64,000 nucleotides of DNA from the NCBI RefSeq assembly GCF_008831285.2, contig NC_045145.1, positions 992,001 through 1,056,000 of the forward strand. The letters are read 5' to 3'. Source of the stretch: Nymphaea colorata. Lineage: Eukaryota > Streptophyta > Magnoliopsida > Nymphaeales > Nymphaeaceae. The notes under the pieces were generated by a model. The model was not told where the DNA came from. It saw only the letters and a program-made list of their open reading frames with translations, and did not search any database. Positions 23,982 to 35,355 of the stretch are shown here, piece after piece. Every line of letters starts with the position of its first letter. Position 1 is the stretch's first letter. The position numbers were made by a program, and so were the translations under genes.

Positions 23982-26345
23982 CGTCTATTGTTATTTTTCT
24001 TTAGTCCATGTCTTAATTGATGAAGTTTCTTCAAGAATTCGTGTGGCATCTATGGGCTTTCCTTGGCATATTTATGAACGTAGGAAAATTGGTCTTATTT
24101 TATACCCTCTTGTTGGGTTTTCCTAGGGTAAAAAGGCATGTCCTGGAGAGTTCCATTTGTTTGCTAGGAAATGGAATTAATTCCTGTTGCGACTTGAAGA
24201 ATTAAGAGTTTTCAATGGAAAGGTAAGCTACTTAAATGTGATTGCCAAGTGTAGTTCCCTGAAAGACGATTTCAGTTTTGATATTTGAGTTATTTCTTTA
24301 TGTATAAAAAGTTTGTCCATTATACAGCTGTGCCAAACACTTGAATATTGAGCTGCAACCATGGAAAGATTGTATTTTATGGTTATGGTATGTTAAAGGT
24401 AAAATACTTAGTCATCAGTGTTTAACCATCGATAATATTCTCTTGTGCAACTGATTTATTAGCAAGTAGCTTATGATGCAGACTGTTTACAACTGGTTGT
24501 TTACTGTTTAAGCGATTGTGCTTTCAACGACCAAAGACTAAAATACCACCTCTTCCTTTCTCTTTGACTTTCTCTCTCACTTTTCTCCTGGAAAAATCAA
24601 ATGGTCACGTGCTTACCAATTTCTCTCTTTCCAAATCAACCTTTTTTTCATTGTTTTCCAAGATATCAGGCTATTTTCCATTTTTTTAATGGCCAAAGAC
24701 TAAAACATAACCTTTTCTCTGTTTGAATTTCTCTCAAACTTTTATCCTGGAAAAATCAAATGGTCAAGTGCGTACCAATTTCACTCACTCTCTCTCTCTC
24801 TATATATATATATATATGTATATGGAAAAAGCAGAGAGGGAAAAAGAGAATGAATCTCGAGTTCTTTTAATATGAAAATTTGATTGCATTCATCTTTCAT
24901 CTCAGCATCCTCCTTTCTAAATCAAAATTAAACAAAGAGAGAAAGGATGGTATACCAATAAGAACAACTTATGAGAATTAGTGGAAGAGCGGCCTGCTCA
25001 TGGTTCATTTATTTGGCTGCTTTTCTAAAAGCAGCCACATAGATGTGTTTGAGATGTTTTAAAAAAAAGTTGAGTGTTTAGTTGTATAAATTAATTTATT
25101 ACTTGAAAAGGCTACATATTTTTTTATTCTTATAAATCTTGATCTATTGCATTGGACGTTGGTGATTTCTTTATCTTGTAAAATTGGAAATTCCAGACTT
25201 CGAGTGCTTATTTTACTCACTAAATAAATGGCCCTATTTTTGCGATATAGAAGAGTTTTGACAACATATAACTATAAATTTTTTATGATAAAGCAAATAC
25301 CTGTTAAGCAGTCCGTGGGCACAAGAAGGGTTTCTATTAAGAAATTGAAAATGTGAAGGCACTTTTCAAAATTACAGCAAGTTATCAAGGACGATGTGAA
25401 AATTTTCTATAATAACCCCGCCAACCGCTATGGTTCTCTCAAAAATTTCCTGCCAAAATCAAGAAGCCGGGAAGAGAGGGAGAGAGAGAGAGAGCATCAG
25501 AGCACTGACACGTAGACCTGGGTGGCAGGACGAGCCGCCGCGGGGTACCCGGGACCCAGGCCAGCTGACACAAGTGGCCTTGCCGATTAGTAATTCTTTT
25601 TGTCAGTCTTGTTTTTAAAATTATTTTGAGAGCCTGAGATTGATTGAAACTTAAGTACTGATCGTATTTGATGTGTATGAATTTAGTTCTTTCTTGCCCT
25701 TCTTTTTCAGTGTCCTTCATTCTCAATCAACTGATTGAGTTGATAAGCCTAGTAGTTGTCTCTTGCTTGATCTTTTCCAAGAAACTCTGTTGAAGAATGT
25801 TTTTGGGATTTCTAGGTCCAATGGCCTTTAGATGACTGGATTTGTGGAAGACCATTCAGTATGCCCATGGATTGGATGTATTCATGATTGTTTCATTCCT
25901 TCTCGTTCTTATTTCTTGGACATGAAAATAAAAATTTCCAACTTCGTCTGCTTTGGTGTGTAACTCTATGATTTCTGGTTGAATTGTTGGTTTCGGTGAT
26001 AGGGTTGCTGGAAGATCGTTTAGTGTGTGATGCATTAGAATTTTCAAATTCTCCTTTGGATTCACACTCTTGAATTCGTTGATGTTGTCTGTTTTTGTTA
26101 TACCTTTGTGTGTTGTTTGTGCCATCTTCCATGGATGGATCACTCAATCTCTAGTTCAATATGTTTGTTCAGGAGAGGACCGTTTGTCCTTGATAACGTC
26201 ATGTCTTGTGATCTGTTCCTTTGACCATTTTGTTTGACAATCTTCTTTGGGCTGGCAGTGAATATCTGCAACTTTCTGCTCAAACCATCCAAGAACAAAA
26301 AGTTCATATATATATAGTGATGCGGACAGGACCGAATGCCCAAAT
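23982..26345. other. noncoding with small repeats
   Basis: No gene supported. It includes a 162-bp tandem duplication (24531-24850), a (TC)n(TA)n microsatellite (24788-24817) and a short GC-rich island with GA repeats at about 25470-25580. Minus-strand frames at 25856-26143 and 26140-26409 have no recognisable motif. Confidence 0.45.
24531..24800 (+). repeat. imperfect tandem duplication, period about 162 bp
   Basis: CCAAAGACTAAAA at 24531 and 24693 begins two diverged copies that both continue into TCCTGGAAAAATCAAATGGT and then a CAATTTC(T/A)CTC tract. The second copy runs into a (TC)n(TA)n microsatellite. Confidence 0.75.
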
Positions 26346-26347
26346 GA

Positions 26348-26680
26348 TTGATCGATGGACAACATTTATGCAGCGTTCTTGGGACTGAATCTTGTTGCAG
26401 GAAGTTCAAAGAAACAGCAAGTTATTTCTCAGTCTAGCATAGAGGCTGATCGAATAAGAACGAAAAAAATCCACCATTCATATGGTGTGACAATGTGAGT
26501 GCAAAATATTTAGTAGCTATTCCAACTTTTTCATAATAGAAGCCAGCACATTGAAGTGGATGTTCATTTTGTTGGGGACAAAGTTGCTCAAGGCACCATT
26601 GTTGTGAGTTGAACATCATCCAAAGAGCAGATTGAAGGAGGTTGCAGGCAATCAGATCTTAGTGGTAAGACTGTTGGGAT
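26348..26680 (+). pseudogene. Ty1/copia RNase H and C-terminal fragment
   Basis: The frame reads NLVAGSSKKQQVISQSSIEA, matching the copia RNase H block 'SWSSKKQ..V.QSS.EAEY'. After a frameshift it continues with WCDNVSAKYL and HIEVDVHFVGDKV, matching 'CDN.SA..L' and 'HIE.D.HFVRE.V'. Stops interrupt it and there is no LTR or polypurine tract. A second, shorter copy of the first part is at 58547-58650, in the same context, so the fragment was duplicated after it was already broken. Confidence 0.85.
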
Positions 26681-26975
26681 AGGCTTGAGCATCAAGCTGG
26701 CTGGTTAGATAAGAGTCGGACTTAAGCTAGCACGACACCTAAAACTTGAGTTCGGGCTTGATTCAATTAAAATAAAAAAATATTTTTTAAATATAAAATA
26801 AAATTTTTTACTATAAAAGATATTTTTAATAATAAAATATATATCATTATTAAAATAAAAAGATATTAAAAAATATATTGAATGGAGCCCCGTCGAATCA
26901 ACCCAACTATTTTTTTGGACTTGCTGGATGCTTAGCCCTACGAGGGGAGATAGGCTTGGGTTTGACGATTGAAAG

Positions 26976-27350
26976 TTAACAAAGGCACAGGAGGTCCCAA
27001 CCTTGTGGTTTGTTCAAGCTGACCCCATTTTGGTTTGAAGTTTCGATGTAAGTTGTGCTTACTCTAAACTGACGGAGTTCCAAAGAACTTGTAGTGATCA
27101 ATTCGCATAGTTTTTCAACCCTTGGGCATTTGTTTGGTGTAGCCATTGGCCTAACGGTTGACTGCTCTGTTTTGGTTCTCAGGCTTCTACCTCTTGGTGT
27201 ACGTGCCATCACCCACATCCCAAGTGATCCATTTTCTTCCCTATGAGTTCCCCGGAATCTGCAATCTTCCGTCCTTATGGGTTCGGCACCTAAGGGTTTG
27301 GTACTTCTTAGACAGAGAGAAAGTTGTGTGGGTAAAGAATGGAAGGACAT
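26976..27350 (-). other. 124-codon open frame, unrecognised, in inserted DNA
   Basis: The minus frame contains GMWVMARTPRGRSLRTKTEQ and is open for 124 codons. The sequence between about 26650 and 27330 is missing from the paralogous copy at 58.65-58.69 kb, so it was inserted here or lost there. I do not recognise a protein family and there is no supported start or splicing. Confidence 0.2.
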
Positions 27351-27705
27351 TTTGGTTATTTGTTTAAAAGAAATGTCCTTTACAATCTTTTTATTTTTTT
27401 ATTTCTATTTTTGTCTTTACAAAAAGGTTTTTTTTGTGTGTGAACTATGGGTATTTTAGTTATTAATCATAGTTGCACTGGAAAATTTGTGCACCGGTAT
27501 TGTCCATATTACCAGGTTTGCTATTTGAGGCTTTCCTTCTCGGTTTAGATGGTCTTATTTGTTCACTGCATGAAGTATTGCAGCGTTTCTTGGACAAACC
27601 AAGGCATGATGTATCTTCTTCAGAGAAATGGGCTTGGGCTGAATGGGGTTGCAGTGACCCATGGGATGTTCAATTACTCTATAGCCAGGACACAGCCTCT
27701 GTCTT

Positions 27706-27862
27706 GCCCCTTAGTTATCATTTAGATGGCGGTCCAGACCCACTTCCCTCGTCAACTCCTCCTGCAGCTTGACCATCTCCCTGGGGTTGTGCATGAGCTC
27801 AGCCATGGCCCATTCTATGGCCGACGCCAGCGTCTCGGTGCCACCAAACATCACATCCTGAT
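27706..27862 (-). pseudogene. cytochrome P450 fragment, CYP84 (ferulate 5-hydroxylase)-like
   Basis: The minus strand from 27860 reads DVMFGGTETLASAIEWAMAE and continues LMHNPREMVKLQEELTREVG up to a TAA near 27706. GGTET is the I-helix oxygen-binding motif of P450s, and the whole stretch follows the CYP84A pattern 'DVMFGGTETVASAIEWAMAELM'. CYP84 enzymes hydroxylate coniferaldehyde and coniferyl alcohol in syringyl lignin synthesis at the ER membrane. An AG (TATCAG) lies directly before the first codon, so the fragment may begin at a true exon boundary. The K-helix, PERF and heme-binding Cys regions are absent, so about 50 codons of a roughly 520-residue protein remain. GC is higher than in the flanks, suggesting a recently captured piece. 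Confidence 0.8.
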
Positions 27863-28179
27863 ACTCCATAAGGACAATATTTAATTAATTACAATTAAAC
27901 GCAGCAAAATTTCCTCCACCAATAAGCAAAAAAATAAATAAATAAATAAATTTCCATTTTTTGGTCTTATTATTTTGGATTATTTGGTGGCAAGCGAATG
28001 AAAGATGTTGACCTAATTACTCTGAACCAATCATCTAGATGGACTTATGCAGCCAGCCATATTGGGCCAAACACTTGCACTGTAATTCTCAAACTTTGTA
28101 GAGTTGCTTCTGTCATGACAGCTAAAAATATACTTGTTGGTGGCACTCTACCGTCTGCTGTGAACAAGCAAATGGCCCA

Positions 28180-28181
<2 letters not shown>

Positions 28182-28214
<33 letters not shown>
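28182..28214. repeat. (TA)n microsatellite
   Basis: Uninterrupted TA run of about 33 bases. It is missing in the paralogous region at 58.9 kb. Confidence 0.95.
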
Positions 28215-28217
<3 letters not shown>

Positions 28218-28334
28218 TGTATATTCTATCTTAGTTCACATCTAAAAATAATTTTTTACAAAGCTAATGAATTATGGAACGTTGGAATCGACTGAACAAC
28301 AGTGGTTTTCATTATTTGAAGCAAAGAGTTCAGA

Positions 28335-28735
28335 TTTTTTAAGCAAGCCAACTCCGATTCACTCTTGGCCTCTCTTAGTTAAACTCAGATCGAGCTCAAC
28401 TTATCTAATAAACGAGCCGTGTTTGGGTTAAATTTAAGTAAATGAGTAGAGTTCGAGCTTGGCAAGCTCAACTTACGTAAACTTGAGTAAGATCAATAAG
28501 ATAACATGTAAGAGATTATTTACAATATCATCACGACAATAAACAGCTACATCAGATGTCCCCCTTGCTAGCAAGTTCCAACTCAATTCGGCTGTTTCTA
28601 CTCATGTTCAAATTGATTTTTTTTTTTAAATAATGGCCCGGCTAAGCTTCAGCCCAATCTTGGCCTGAGTTTAGCATCAGCAGTTTGAGTTCGAGTGAAG
28701 TTCAAGCCAACAATGCTGCATATACTTATATCTTA
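28335..28735. repeat. dispersed 'gagctcg' repeat, copy 2
   Basis: Shares long stretches with 59030-59400, for example CTCTTGGCCTCTCTTAGTTA, GAGTTCGAGCTTGGCAAGCT and AATAATGGCCCGGCTAAGCT, including a T-run before the last word. Same family vocabulary as the other 'gagctcg' blocks. Confidence 0.8.
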
Positions 28736-28739
28736 TCTT

Positions 28740-29500
28740 GATTTTGGGTACCGTTTGGCAACAATAACAGTATGTAACTATTCTATATATCTGTCGCAAA
28801 TATTATGCTGATTTATGTAATATTATGTTACAACATTCCATGAATCTGCCCTAAATATTAGGGCAGATACATACCACAATAATATACTGTTGTGATTACC
28901 AGTTGACCCATACTTCCTGCTTTGTTCCTAGAGCTGCAAGCATTTAAATGATATTTTGATTTTTTATTTTTTTGGAGCATCAGCTTATCTTCCACAGGCA
29001 TATATGATTGTGATATTTATACAGTCTTATGTGAAATAATTGCTTATTTATGTGCTTTAACTTATGTATGCTGGATTCTTGTCATTCCAGTAACATAGTG
29101 ATCCAAATGCTAGAATCTGTATGTGATGGTCACATCTACTGGATCAGTGATTTATTATCAGCTATAATAAGTATCACCAATCACAGGTTTGATTACTAGC
29201 CTGAAGCAAGATATAAGCATCCAAAATATATATGCAGCATACTAAGTGCGTGATTGAATTTTTATACTCATGTACAGGCCTGAATGTGACAAACAACATT
29301 TAGGAAGCACTTTGATAAAAGTGAAATCCATTCAATTGATTAAAACATCAATAGAATATGTTATGAAACATTGCCAAAAGAAATCTCATTAAATTCATGT
29401 TCTTTTGTTGCTATGATTTTCGATTGTTGATTTTTGGCTTTTGCCTTTTTATTATTGGGTAAATCATTAAGCTAATAAAATTCCACAACAACTAACAGGA
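28740..29500. other. AT-rich noncoding DNA
   Basis: Nothing recognisable. A local inverted pair, CTGCCCTAAATATTAGGGCAG at about 28849-28869, forms a near-perfect palindrome. Confidence 0.4.
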
Positions 29501-29504
29501 TATT

Positions 29505-30300
29505 ATGTATCAAGCCAAAATTGCTAGTAGTACTTCAGACAGACCCATAGTTACAACACACACCAGGGACGGATGAAGAAATTCAAACATTGATATGTAA
29601 ATTTAATAAATTTTAGTTTAACGTATATAAAAAATTTGAAAAATTCTATTTTGGTGCCTATTAAAATTTTGAAACTATAGTTTGGTTCTGACCACACATT
29701 TTAACATATAGAGCACTGATATGCTTGTGCAAGTAATGTTGATCTTATTTTTCTTGTGGATTAAATATTTGAGTACCGGTTATGCTATAAGTCGCCAAAG
29801 AAATGATTGTCAATAATACACTTTTTGGCACCTTCAGTCTTACATAGAAATTAAGCTCTCTTTTTGTGCAGTTTAACCGCTAACATGTATCTGTCTGTTT
29901 TGGCTTGCTTCCTTCTGTGTGCTTTTGAAGGGTTGAGTCAATTCTTGGCAAACATCACCGTGTATATCAGCATTAGTTAATTGCAGCTCTGCTGATATTT
30001 CTCCATTGCACAGATTGATTTTGCTTCACAATTAGTTCCCCAGCAAGCTGTTCATGCAACATAAATTCTGCTTTTGACTAACAAGTAACAAGTAATACAA
30101 TGAAATGACAGAGAGCCTTTCTTTCACTTCTGTTTTGAGAAATTTGGTAGTGATTCTGCCGTCGACTGTTGAATGTTTGTTTCTTTGTCCTGATCAGGCA
30201 GCAACAGGATGCATTACTTGCCTCAAATTAATCCCAAAGTTCTTTCATGAATTTAAAAGTTCCAGCATAACCGAGAAACCATTTGTAAACTAGGTACTAT
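29505..30300 (+). repeat. segmental duplication Y, copy 1 (partner 49690-50460)
   Basis: Shares order and sequence with 49690-50460: AGACAGACCCATAGTTACAA, AGTTTAACGTATATAAAAA, GTCGCCAAAGAAATGA, GTGTGCTTTTGAAGGGTTGA and TTGACTAACAAG are all found in both. No coding capacity is recognised; the plus frame at 30105-30293 is not supported. It marks the left edge of the duplicated receptor block. Confidence 0.85.
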
Positions 30301-30344
30301 GTGTTGGTGGTGATGCATGAGTCTTTTTCTTGGTCTTGCAAAGT

Positions 30345-30540
30345 TGTCAATTGCCCACCTGTTTTTTAAAAAAAAAGTTGTTTTTAATTAGTTTTTTATA
30401 CTGTTTGTTTATTTTTCAACAAGAATATAATTTTTCATAGTTTATGTTGATTCACAAAGAAGTCATTTAAATCACCAGATCGGCTGACAACATGGAATTT
30501 TCTAGGCAACTTCATCCACTCATTTCAAAAGCTGATTTTG
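30345..30540 (+). repeat. ~200-bp dispersed repeat R, plus orientation
   Basis: Begins near CCACCTGTTTTTTAAAAA, passes AGTTTTTTATACTGTTTG and AAGAATATAATTTTTCATA, and ends TTTCAAAAGCTGATTT. Related copies in plus orientation lie at 35040-35160 (partial) and 51105-51300. Copies in minus orientation lie at 31925-32100, 35160-35355 and 52110-52330. No clear terminal inverted repeats are visible. Confidence 0.75.
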
Positions 30541-31924
30541 TCAAGTCACAAGCAAATTTCGAACAAATTTCAAAGTCAAGGTCAATGTACATGTCATTCA
30601 AAGTTCAAGGCCAGCCAGTTTTTGAAGAATTTGCCAGTTAGGAAGACAACAAAGCTTTGGCTTTGCCATTTCGTACTTTCAAGACATCGCCATCTCACCA
30701 TGATGGCTAGCTGTACTGAGTGCCCATTGATTAAAAAATCGGACAGGAAATTAATGGTTGATGAATGAGATCTTATATTTTATCACTCAACAACTCCATT
30801 CATATTTTGCCCTGTACTAAGGGCAGACAATGGAGCAAGGCAGAAATGGTCTCATCAGCCAGAAGGACAATCAATATGTTCCCCTTGTAGTGATTGACAC
30901 AATTAACTACTTACAGAAGGCAGTTGGTGTGCAAAATAATCTGAAGATCATCATCATATATAGAAGAAAAGCAATGTTTTCTTGCATGTGCGTCATCCCA
31001 TAATCAGTTTGGTCATGCAATGGCAGGAAAACTCAATCTAATTATATATGCATGTCCTCCTTAGAAGTAGTTTTGCAGCATGGATATTTTTTGAGTGTCC
31101 CACGAATCCATCCCACAATTGGAGCAGGTTTGTAAAATAATAGTTCTAGTGCTCAAATGAACCTTTCTCAATCTTTGGGGCAAATTCATGGGACACTTAC
31201 AAAGTGTCTCTACCGTTAAATGATCCCTTAAGTCATAATAATACACACCAAGCTTTTATGGGCTCCTCAATAATACAGTTATGTCTTTGATCTATTAGAA
31301 AACCTAGTGGCAACTGACGAGTGTAATGGCCATGCGCTGCACAGCGCATTTGCTTAGATTGATGCCTTTGGCATTCAAGACGCTGGGCAGAGTAGGTCAG
31401 CGATAAATGCAGCTGACTCACTCAATATGAGTCAATTCTTTGGAGGTCTTCGGTAGGAAATTCTACTTAATCCTCATCATATTTGGATCCATGATAAGCC
31501 TTAGGTCTGAACACGACTTTTGTATATTATCGCATCTTCGGATAAAGAAAAAATTAAAAATCCAAATTTCCTTTCAGAAAAAAATGAATTGAAGAATATA
31601 AAAATTAATTAACAATAAAAAAGAAATATCACATAAGGAAAGAACTATGTCGAGTTTGACCACTGAACGGAAGCATTTAATATACTGGAAATGCATGTCT
31701 CGTCCCTTTCGAGCCGATTTGACTCTTAAATACCCAACTAAATCTGAATCTAACTTTTAAACACACAGTCGGTTGCCTCAGATACTTGGCCAAGGGGAGA
31801 CATCCTCAGCCCTTGTTTCTCTGTGCAACCATGGTGAAAAAAGTTGAAAAAATATATGAATCAATAGGCATTCATATATAACACAGCCAGCCACAACAGT
31901 GTGACTGCGATGCTGAAAAAAAAA
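30541..31924. other. noncoding, no gene seen
   Basis: A segment at 30690-30780 (GATTAAAAAATCGGACAGGA) recurs at 51340-51400. The rest holds short unsupported frames only. Confidence 0.45.
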
Positions 31925-32100
31925 TCAGCTTTTGAAATGATTGGATAAAGTTGGCCTAACTCCAGTCCGGTGGTTTAGATGATGTAGTTGCGAGTCAAAA
32001 CAAAATATTAAAAATTATATTATTTTTAAACATAATTGAACAAGGTATAAAAACTAATAAAAAACAATAACAGGTGGACAGAATCAAATTGATTTAGTCA
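31925..32100 (-). repeat. ~200-bp dispersed repeat R, minus orientation, upstream of receptor copy A
   Basis: The reverse complement reads from TGACTAAATCAATTTGATTC through TTTTTTATTAGTTTTTATAC to TCATTTCAAAAGCTGA, aligning with the plus copy at 30345-30540. It sits about 470 bp before the first codon of receptor copy A, as the corresponding minus copies do before copies B and C. Confidence 0.75.
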
Positions 32101-32568
32101 TTTTTTCACTGTAGGCGTTTTTTCACTCATTTTTATTGTCAAACTGCTTGTTTCAACTTTCTAATTCCTATCTATTTCTTATCCATTTTTTTAATGTCAC
32201 CTTATTAGTTCCTCATTTATTTGATTTTTCTCTGACTTTTAAGTTTTTTCCATTTTTTCTAAAATGTACCATATTTTCCATTATTTTTATCTGTTTTAAG
32301 CTCGTCCATGAGAAACAGCTCCTCCACTTAAAAGGAAAAAACAATCTTTGTGACTATGGTCGAAGCGCAGATCTGGGAATCTTAAAAAAAATTTCAAATT
32401 GGCAACTTTCATTTGGGTCTGAATAGAGTGGAAAACTGGTAAAGTAAAATAAGATAAGGGCCGCCAACAGAAAGTCTTAGTCTTCTTCAATTTATAAAGA
32501 AACGTGCAAATTTTCTAGAAGTCAATCCATACATAAATTAAAGACCTACCTTCTTCTTCTGTAAGTGC

Positions 32569-33934
32569 ATGTTTTGCATAGAAAATTGGACAGACAAGGT
32601 AACCACCGGCCGGTCACCTTTTCTGCTTACCTTTCTTTTGTGTTTGTCCTCCTTCACCTTCATTGTGGTTCTCTATCAAGGGGAGGTTCCCTCAGCCCTT
32701 GTTTCTCTGAGCAACGTGACTGATCAATTCGCATTGCTGTCTTTCAAATCCCTCGTCACTAAAGACCCTCATAATGTGTTATCAAATTGGAATTCCAACA
32801 TCTTCTTCTGCGACTGGACTGGAGTTTCATGCGGTCGTGGTTCACAAAGGGTAGTTGCTCTGAACCTCTCCGAAAAGGCACTTTAAGGTACTCTCTCCCC
32901 ATACATCATCAATCTCTCCTTCTTACAGGTCCTTGATCTCTTGAACGACAGTTTCCATGGTCAACTTCTCGTTGATTTTAGTCGTCTCCCTCTATTAGAG
33001 AATCTTTTCATAAGCAAAAACAATTTTGAAGGGTTGATCCCACAAACACTGAGCCATTGTCCTCGTATCCAAGTACTTTCAGGGATAGAAAATGAATTTT
33101 ATGGAAGCATTCCAGAGTTCCTAGGCAGTTGGCTGGACACTTTTGCTAGCCTCTCAAAGCTGGAGCACCTTAATATTGGTCAAAATCATATGCACAGGAA
33201 CATCCCTTCCCAGTTGGGAAGCATAACCCGCTTGACATTATTTATTGTCGAAATGAACAATCTCACTGGTACACTACCTAAGAGCTTGTTTAACCTATCT
33301 GCTATTGAGACTTTGAGTTTCATGACCAACCAACTAACAGGGCATCTCCCAAACGATGCTGGCTGCTTCCTGCCCAATCTCCAAGGACTCTATATGGGTA
33401 CAAACAATTTTGATGGCCCGCTCCCGGCTTCTCTTTCTAATGCTACAAGACTTCAACTTCTTGCTGCAGAAAACAATGAATTTAGTGGTACGATACCATT
33501 AGAATTAGGTAGTCTGTCACAACTCAGGCACCTTATCATTTGGGGAAATATGTTGACCAATGTCCCTGGCAACCGTGAGCTCTCCATTCTCACATGCTTC
33601 ACCAACAAGCGACTGCTAGAGGAAGTAGATCTGTCACAAAACCTTCTGAATGGCATTTTTCCGGCCTCTGTTGGACATCTGACAACTACCTTGTGGAGAC
33701 TTCATCTTCCCTCTAATCTGATTGAAGGTACTATCCCATTGGGCTTACCCAACTTGACCAAGTTAATTTCCTTATATTTGAGTTCCCACAAAATAAAAGG
33801 GCTCATTCCACCAAATATAGGACAGATGCACAGCTTACAGCTGTTGTATCTTGATAACAATGCATTAGAAGGCCCCATCCCACTATCGATCTACGAGTTG
33901 GTCCGCATGTATGTTCTTTATATTGATCACAACA
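32569..33934 (+). pseudogene. LRR receptor-like kinase copy A (subfamily XII, FLS2/EFR/Xa21-like), ectodomain only
   Basis: The frame encodes a hydrophobic leader (LLTFLLCLSSFTFIVVL), an LRRNT_2 cap (SNVTDQFALLSFKSLVTKD, CDWTGVSCG) and then about a dozen 24-residue plant LRRs (pattern LxxLxLxxNxLxGxIPxxL), ending at HN near 33934. One in-frame TAA at 32884 (ALEGT in copy B, AL*GT here) splits an otherwise continuous frame. At the start codon used in copies B and C (MATTG) this copy has Lys (AAG), although an upstream in-frame ATG at 32569 exists. After 33934 the sequence jumps to DNA shared with 50560 onward, so the last LRRs, transmembrane segment and kinase are lost. The family senses microbial or peptide ligands at the plasma membrane. 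A truncated secreted ectodomain would be conceivable only if the stop were read through. Confidence 0.9.
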
Positions 33935-33944
33935 TGCCACGAAC

Positions 33945-35040
33945 ACGAGTTGAAGGTTTAATGCTTTGTAAAGTGTTTGCATCACATTTCATGCATGTGT
34001 TTTTTTCTTGCCTCTGGCCACCTAACATGTCCTTGAATTTGACAAATATTTTATGAAATTTGACCGATAATTAAGGCCATCGCACATAGTTGATATATTT
34101 TACAACTCACCTACCTCCAAACATTTCATTGAATCCTGATTAGATATTCGGCTAGAGGTTCAACAGCGCTCAGGCTTTTTCTTCGTAAGTCCGTGTCAAT
34201 GCTGCAAACTGTAGGGTCCTAGTCTGTGCAGAAAAATACAAAAGAAAAAGACTTGAGCTTCTTTTTCAAAGAAATCAAACGTGGATTGGTCCCGTAATGG
34301 ATCTGAAATTTCATTGCGCATGAAGAAAAATCAAGGAAGATGCTCTTTCTTTCCAAATGCGAGGACAATATTTGTCTAATTTTTTCAAGGAAATCAAACG
34401 TGGGTGGGTCCGGTAACGTATGGCTGATTACATGCATGAGTATTTTTCTTGGTCTTGCCGGTATCTTATTTCTCTTTACCCCTTTTCAACTCTATTCAAT
34501 TTCAAACCAAAGTTGTCAACTGTCAACTTTTTTTTTTAATGTATCCATAAATAGGTTTCTACCATAATCACAAATATTCTTTCTTGCTCTTTAAACAGGG
34601 AAGTTTATCTATCATATAATACAGTGAGCATGAAAAATGAAAGCAAAAAATGCAAAAAAAAATATGGTAACTTTCTAAAAAATTGAAAAAAATATGAAAA
34701 AGACAGGAAAACCACATTTTTTATGTATCCTTTTGCCGTTTTATTCAGTGGGCTTATTTTTGTGTTTTATCACTGTTTTTTCAAAAAAAAAAAGATGTGA
34801 TTTTTATGACTATATTTACTACCAAATTTTGGTTGTCATATCTCACAACCTATATGTAAGCAGGGGTTTTCGTTAGTCATGAAAATGTTTGCAACTACTA
34901 CGATGCTTGATTAGTGCAACATGGGGAACCATGATAGCACGAATGGCATAGTTGCATCAAATCTTCGCTAGCACGACTGGATGGGATTAGCTAGAAATAT
35001 TATTGGCTTGAATCGGCCGGGCGCTTCAAGTCTTTGATAA
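33945..35040 (+). repeat. segmental duplication Z, copy 1 (partner 50560-51105)
   Basis: Shares GAGTTGAAGGTT, GGCTGATTACATGCATG, AACCAAAGTTGTCAA, GGTTTCTACCATAATCA, GTAACTTTCTAAAAAA and GAATGGCATAGTTGC with 50560-51105. It is noncoding. It begins exactly where receptor copy A is truncated. Inside it, TTTTCAAGGAAATCAAACGT echoes TTTTCAAAGAAATCAAACGT about 120 bp earlier. Confidence 0.85.
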
Positions 35041-35355
35041 GTCATTTTGATCAAGTCCACCTGTTTTTAAAAAAAATGTTTTAATTAGTTTTTATACTGT
35101 TTAATTACTATTCAAAAAGAATATAATTTTTCATATTTTATGCGACCTTTGCAAATTCAGCTTTTGAAACGAGTGGATAAAGTTACTAACTTCCACGTGC
35201 TGGTCGATCCACTGATTTAAACGATTTGGATGTTAATCAGCACAAAATATGAAAATTATATTCTTTTGAGAAATAAATAAACAATCTATATAAGATAATA
35301 AAAAACAATAATTTTTTTTTAAATAGGTTGGACTAGATCAAATTGATTTAGCATA
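35040..35355. repeat. repeat R: partial plus copy abutting a minus copy (inverted pair)
   Basis: A plus-oriented partial copy (TCCACCTGTTTTTAAAAAA to AATATAATTTTTCATATTTT, 35058-35145) is followed directly by a minus copy (CAGCTTTTGAAACGAGTGGA to ATCAAATTGATTTAGCA). Together they form a large inverted repeat upstream of receptor copy B. Confidence 0.75.

Noticed and set aside
32941-34056. Long 371-codon LRR frame as an intact gene
   Set aside because: It begins at a TTG inside an LRR, upstream of it lies the same frame behind a TAA, and its last 40 codons are intergenic segment Z. It is part of pseudogene A.
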